From a virus, in the IMG/VR virus record IMGVR_UViG_3300042876_000370, positions 1 through 47,006 of that record: a stretch of DNA of 47,006 bases; one strand, given 5' to 3'. Of the stretch, positions 45,009-47,006 are shown in pieces (within the stretch, counting starts at the first letter, position 1; every line of letters begins with the position of its first letter). The notes under the pieces were generated by a model. That model worked only from the letters and a program-made list of their open reading frames with translations, did no database searches and was not told the origin of the DNA. Position numbers and translations under genes: made by a program.

Positions 45009-45022
45009 CGTGCAGTTGCACG
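45009..45022. promoter_or_regulatory. Operator at the early transcription start
   Basis: CGTGCA-GT-TGCACG, a perfect 6-bp inverted repeat with 2-bp spacer, sits at the expected start site. The loop is too small for a terminator hairpin despite TTTTTT after it. Probable repressor or RHH-protein operator. Confidence 0.5.
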
Positions 45023-45053
45023 TTTTTTCTAGCCGCAGCACGATGGAGGGTAT

Positions 45054-45269
45054 ATGAGCGAAACCGAAGAAAGGGTAGTGATGGAACTGCCCAAGAACAT
45101 CAAAGCCGACTTAGAGCAGTTGGCGCGCGAGTCTCACCGCACGTTGAAGGGCATGGTCTGTGTGTTGGTCGAGGCCGAAGTACAGCGCAAGGCCGAATCA
45201 GCCCGGGTCATGCGGGCCATGCAGGGCGTAGAGATTGCGCCTGTCAGTGACAGTCCGTTTTCAGAGTAG
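45054..45269 (+). CDS. Ribbon-helix-helix regulator
   Basis: The 71-aa protein has the Arc/MetJ-type pattern: RVVMELPKNIKADLEQLARES then HRTLKGMVCVLVEAEVQR, a beta-strand and two helices. RBS GGAGGG precedes the ATG. First gene after the early promoter, opposite the repressor, so it may act like Cro or as an anti-repressor. Confidence 0.65.
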   Translation: MSETEERVVMELPKNIKADLEQLARESHRTLKGMVCVLVEAEVQRKAESARVMRAMQGVEIAPVSDSPFSE

Positions 45270-45280
45270 GGGAGGGCGGG

Positions 45281-45604
45281 ATGGAAGACAAGCGGATTTT
45301 GAAAGTTGCTCAGGCTGTGCACGATCATCTTCACAAGTGCGATGGCGACCCGGATTGTGGGCTGCTGGACGATGTGTACCGGTGGCTGGTCAACGCCGAC
45401 AATCCTGAGACCGTTTCACTCGCCCACGTCGCTGACTACGTGCGCGAGTGGAAAGAGTGGACCGGCGAGACCGATACCAGCATGCAGGAAGAGCGCGATC
45501 CCTACGCCGGCTACAGCCGCCAGACCGGTCTTCATCATCCCGACTGCCAGTGTACCTTGTGCGTCTATGATGGCGCCTGGGTTGCAAATCCGGTTGAGTA
45601 TTAG
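45281..45604 (+). CDS. Small Cys-containing hypothetical protein (107 aa)
   Basis: The protein has a helical first half (LKVAQAVHDHLHKC, DCGLLDDVYRWLVNADNPET) and a C-terminal CQCTLC with HHPD, a possible metal site. RBS GGAGGGCGGG is close. No family recognised. Confidence 0.55.
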   Translation: MEDKRILKVAQAVHDHLHKCDGDPDCGLLDDVYRWLVNADNPETVSLAHVADYVREWKEWTGETDTSMQEERDPYAGYSRQTGLHHPDCQCTLCVYDGAWVANPVEY

Positions 45605-45613
45605 GAGGGTTCA

Positions 45614-45715
45614 ATGGACGTGCTTGTTTGGGGCATAGTGGCGGTGTTGGGTGTTTGGGCGCTCTGCAAGACCGGGCGCGACATCGCCGGGATCAAGTGG
45701 GACGGTAAACGATGA
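45614..45715 (+). CDS. Tiny membrane protein (33 aa)
   Basis: ATG 45614 behind TTAGGAGGG; stop overlaps the next start (ATGA). The peptide is MDVLVWGIVAVLGVWALCK then a short polar tail. Coupling and ribosome site support it; function unknown. Confidence 0.5.
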   Translation: MDVLVWGIVAVLGVWALCKTGRDIAGIKWDGKR

Positions 45716-46005
45716 GCCGGGGCGTGCATGGGTGGTGGCTGCAGGAGCGCGGGGAAAACCGGCAGTGGATCAACAAGCGCGAGGTAGTAAAGCAGATGGT
45801 AGCCGAGGCCAGCCCGAACAGCGAAGCCTGGCAGGTGCGCAGCCGGCAGGCATCGAAGCGGCTGGGTGATGCGATGCAAGCCCGGCTTGCTACCCGGGCC
45901 GAATGGGACGCCGCCTGGGAAACCTTTTGGGCAACCATTTCCGAAGACGACACCAGTAAGGAAATTGCCGAGGCGTGTGATCGTGAGCGAATGAAATGGA
46001 TATAA
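45712..46005 (+). CDS. Small Trp-rich helical protein (97 aa)
   Basis: The protein is MSRGVHGWWLQERGENRQW, then REVVKQMVAEASPNSEAWQV and RQASKRLGDAMQARLATRAEW. It may be a small DNA-binding early protein; no family recognised. It ends at 46005, followed by two hairpins. Confidence 0.55.
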   Translation: MSRGVHGWWLQERGENRQWINKREVVKQMVAEASPNSEAWQVRSRQASKRLGDAMQARLATRAEWDAAWETFWATISEDDTSKEIAEACDRERMKWI

Positions 46006-46011
46006 GAGGGT

Positions 46012-46070
46012 AATTCCCCTGGGGGGGTCAGGGGAATTGGAGGTCGTGCCTGTTGGGTCAGGTGTGACCC
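46012..46070 (+). other. Two tandem hairpins
   Basis: First: a 10-bp perfect repeat (AATTCCCCTG / CAGGGGAATT, 46012-46038) with a G-rich 7-nt loop. Second: GGGTCA / TGACCC (46055-46070) with a 4-nt loop. Neither has a strong T-run. They lie in the 98-bp gap before the next gene and may attenuate or protect the early transcript. Confidence 0.5.
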
Positions 46071-46103
46071 CCATTATAGCAAGGTCGATAAAGGAGGTCA
46101 ATA

Positions 46104-46391
46104 GTGTCACAAGATCGGGTGTGGATCAGCGACTTAGCCAAGACGGTACGGGACTATCTGTGTGCTTCCTGCTGGGGGCACCTGGTAGTTGAGAACCGCC
46201 CGGGGGTGGGGCTGATCGTGGTTTGTCCGCAGTGTGGGGTGGTGGGGCTGCACAGTAAGAACTTTGTAGCCCGCATGCAAGCGGAGGACCGGGAGCGCGC
46301 AGCGGAAGCCTGGCATAACCTGACCGCCGCCGGCATCTTCCGGGTACAGCGCCGCGCGCCAGAGCGCATTTTAGCCGAGTTAGGTTTTTAG
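46104..46391 (+). CDS. Zinc-ribbon protein (95 aa)
   Basis: GTG 46104 follows a full AAAGGAGGTC site. The protein has LCASCWGHLVV and VCPQCGVVG, a four-Cys ribbon, then a helical part. It lies just upstream of the RDF-like gene. Function unknown. Confidence 0.6.
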   Translation: MSQDRVWISDLAKTVRDYLCASCWGHLVVENRPGVGLIVVCPQCGVVGLHSKNFVARMQAEDRERAAEAWHNLTAAGIFRVQRRAPERILAELGF

Positions 46392-46401
46392 GAGGTCTGT
46401 T

Positions 46402-47006
46402 GTGATCCAAAACTTTAAGAACAATCTGAATTTTCCACCCGTCGGGTACGTGCGCAAGGGCGACCCGAAGGGCAACGGCACCATTGGGAAAGACCTGAAC
46501 ACCCTCTTTCGGGTGGGCTTCTTCCCGGGGAATGACGAGAGCCAGGCCGAGTTTATAGGCAAGTTCGGCGGGCTCAAGGTCAAACAGTTGACGGTGGTGC
46601 TGCCGTTCCAGACCGTCCCGGAGTCCTGGGACTGCTGGTTTGAAGCCTACACCGCCGGCCGCATGGTGGCCCGGGCGGATGGCGAGAAGTTTATCCGCCT
46701 GGTCGATACCAAGACCGGTGAGGTCGTGGTGGCGAACGGCCAACCGGAGCGGGCCTTTGACCCGAAGACCCCGGTTGGCTCGTATGTTTCCCGCAGCAAC
46801 AACAAAGAGGTTTCGATCTACGCCAAGCCTGTCGGGCGGCTGAAGTTTGTGCTGCCCGAGCTGGGACGCTTCGCGTATTTTACGCTGCACACCACCTCAT
46901 TTTATGACTGCCTGAATATCACCGAGCAGCTCAACGCGCTGGCGATGATGACCATGGGCCTGCCGCTGAAACTGGCGGGGGTGCCCCTGACCCTGACCCG
47001 GCGCAT
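46402..47006 (+). CDS. Recombination directionality factor-like protein (N-terminal part; continues at 1-806)
   Basis: GTG 46402 follows GGAGGTCTGTT. The frame runs through the right edge and continues at base 1 to the stop at 806. This part holds the start of the conserved domain (VIQNFKNNLNFPPVGYVRKG, TLFRVGFFPGNDESQAEF, LKVKQLTVVLPFQ). See 1-806 for the family discussion. The last 310 bases repeat the window start with 11 mismatches. Confidence 0.5.
   Translation, partial: MIQNFKNNLNFPPVGYVRKGDPKGNGTIGKDLNTLFRVGFFPGNDESQAEFIGKFGGLKVKQLTVVLPFQTVPESWDCWFEAYTAGRMVARADGEKFIRLVDTKTGEVVVANGQPERAFDPKTPVGSYVSRSNNKEVSIYAKPVGRLKFVLPELGRFAYFTLHTTSFYDCLNITEQLNALAMMTMGLPLKLAGVPLTLTRR
46697..47006. repeat. 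Terminal overlap, right copy (mate 1-310)
   Basis: Aligns to 1-310 with 11 substitutions and no gaps. Together the copies show that the sequence is circular or circularly permuted and that at least two variants of this gene exist in the sample. Confidence 0.9.

Noticed and set aside
45009-45028. Terminator made of CGTGCA/TGCACG and TTTTTT
   Set aside because: The loop would be two bases, which cannot form; the repeat fits an operator better.
1-47006. CRISPR array or insertion sequence
   Set aside because: No regularly spaced direct repeats of CRISPR type and no transposase gene were seen. The iterons at 3829-4065 are too short and lie in a gene.

Overview
The window is a complete or nearly complete temperate bacteriophage genome of about 46.7 kb. 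The last 310 bases (46697-47006) repeat the first 310 with 11 mismatches, and the gene cut by the left edge (1-806) is completed in frame by the gene cut by the right edge (46402-47006). This is a circular or circularly permuted assembly from a variable population. The host is bacterial: genes have Shine-Dalgarno sites, ATG/GTG/TTG starts, sigma70-like promoters, and a tRNA-Val(CAC) attachment site. The phylum cannot be fixed from the sequence; a Chloroflexota-type environmental host is only a guess.

Layout. (1) Lysogeny module, 42.8-45.3 kb: a tyrosine integrase, a tRNA-derived attP flanked by four copies of a 12-bp site, a 55-aa membrane protein, a 26-bp operator palindrome, an HTH repressor, and a divergent strong promoter driving a ribbon-helix-helix regulator. 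(2) Early operon, 45.3 kb through the origin of numbering to 2.4 kb: small proteins, a recombination-directionality-factor-like protein and a DEDD exonuclease, ending in a hairpin. (3) Replication and DNA modification, 2.4-11.5 kb: small membrane proteins, an O-like initiator with iterons inside its gene, a helicase-loader-like protein, a C5 methyltransferase with two overlapping genes (one an HNH endonuclease), a VRR-NUC nuclease, zinc-ribbon proteins, a Lar-like protein, a PD-(D/E)XK nuclease, a PAPS-reductase-like ATP pyrophosphatase and an N4/N6 methyltransferase. (4) Late genes, 11.5-42.9 kb: holin-like proteins, TerS, TerL, portal, a 15.8-kb gene for a 5271-aa polyvalent protein, scaffold, capsid, connector-like and tail proteins, glycosyltransferase-type genes, and a GH25 endolysin.

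The standout is the 5271-aa protein, one third of the genome. It carries tandem GGDEF-type domains (one degenerate, one with an intact signature), a polyvalent-protein-associated domain, an HExxH metallopeptidase motif, and a DarB-like adenine methyltransferase plus SF2 helicase. Its position between portal and scaffold, and the absence of a separate tape-measure gene, suggest a short-tailed virion that carries and ejects it into the host. Two Pro-rich ORFs with Shine-Dalgarno sites lie in the same +1 frame over its linkers; one has much better codon use than the giant frame, so it is probably a genuine nested gene.

Two late transcription units (before the holin and before the scaffold) begin with the same cassette: a promoter followed at once by a terminator hairpin with conserved flanks and covarying stem. 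This points to antitermination or a short leader RNA controlling late expression.
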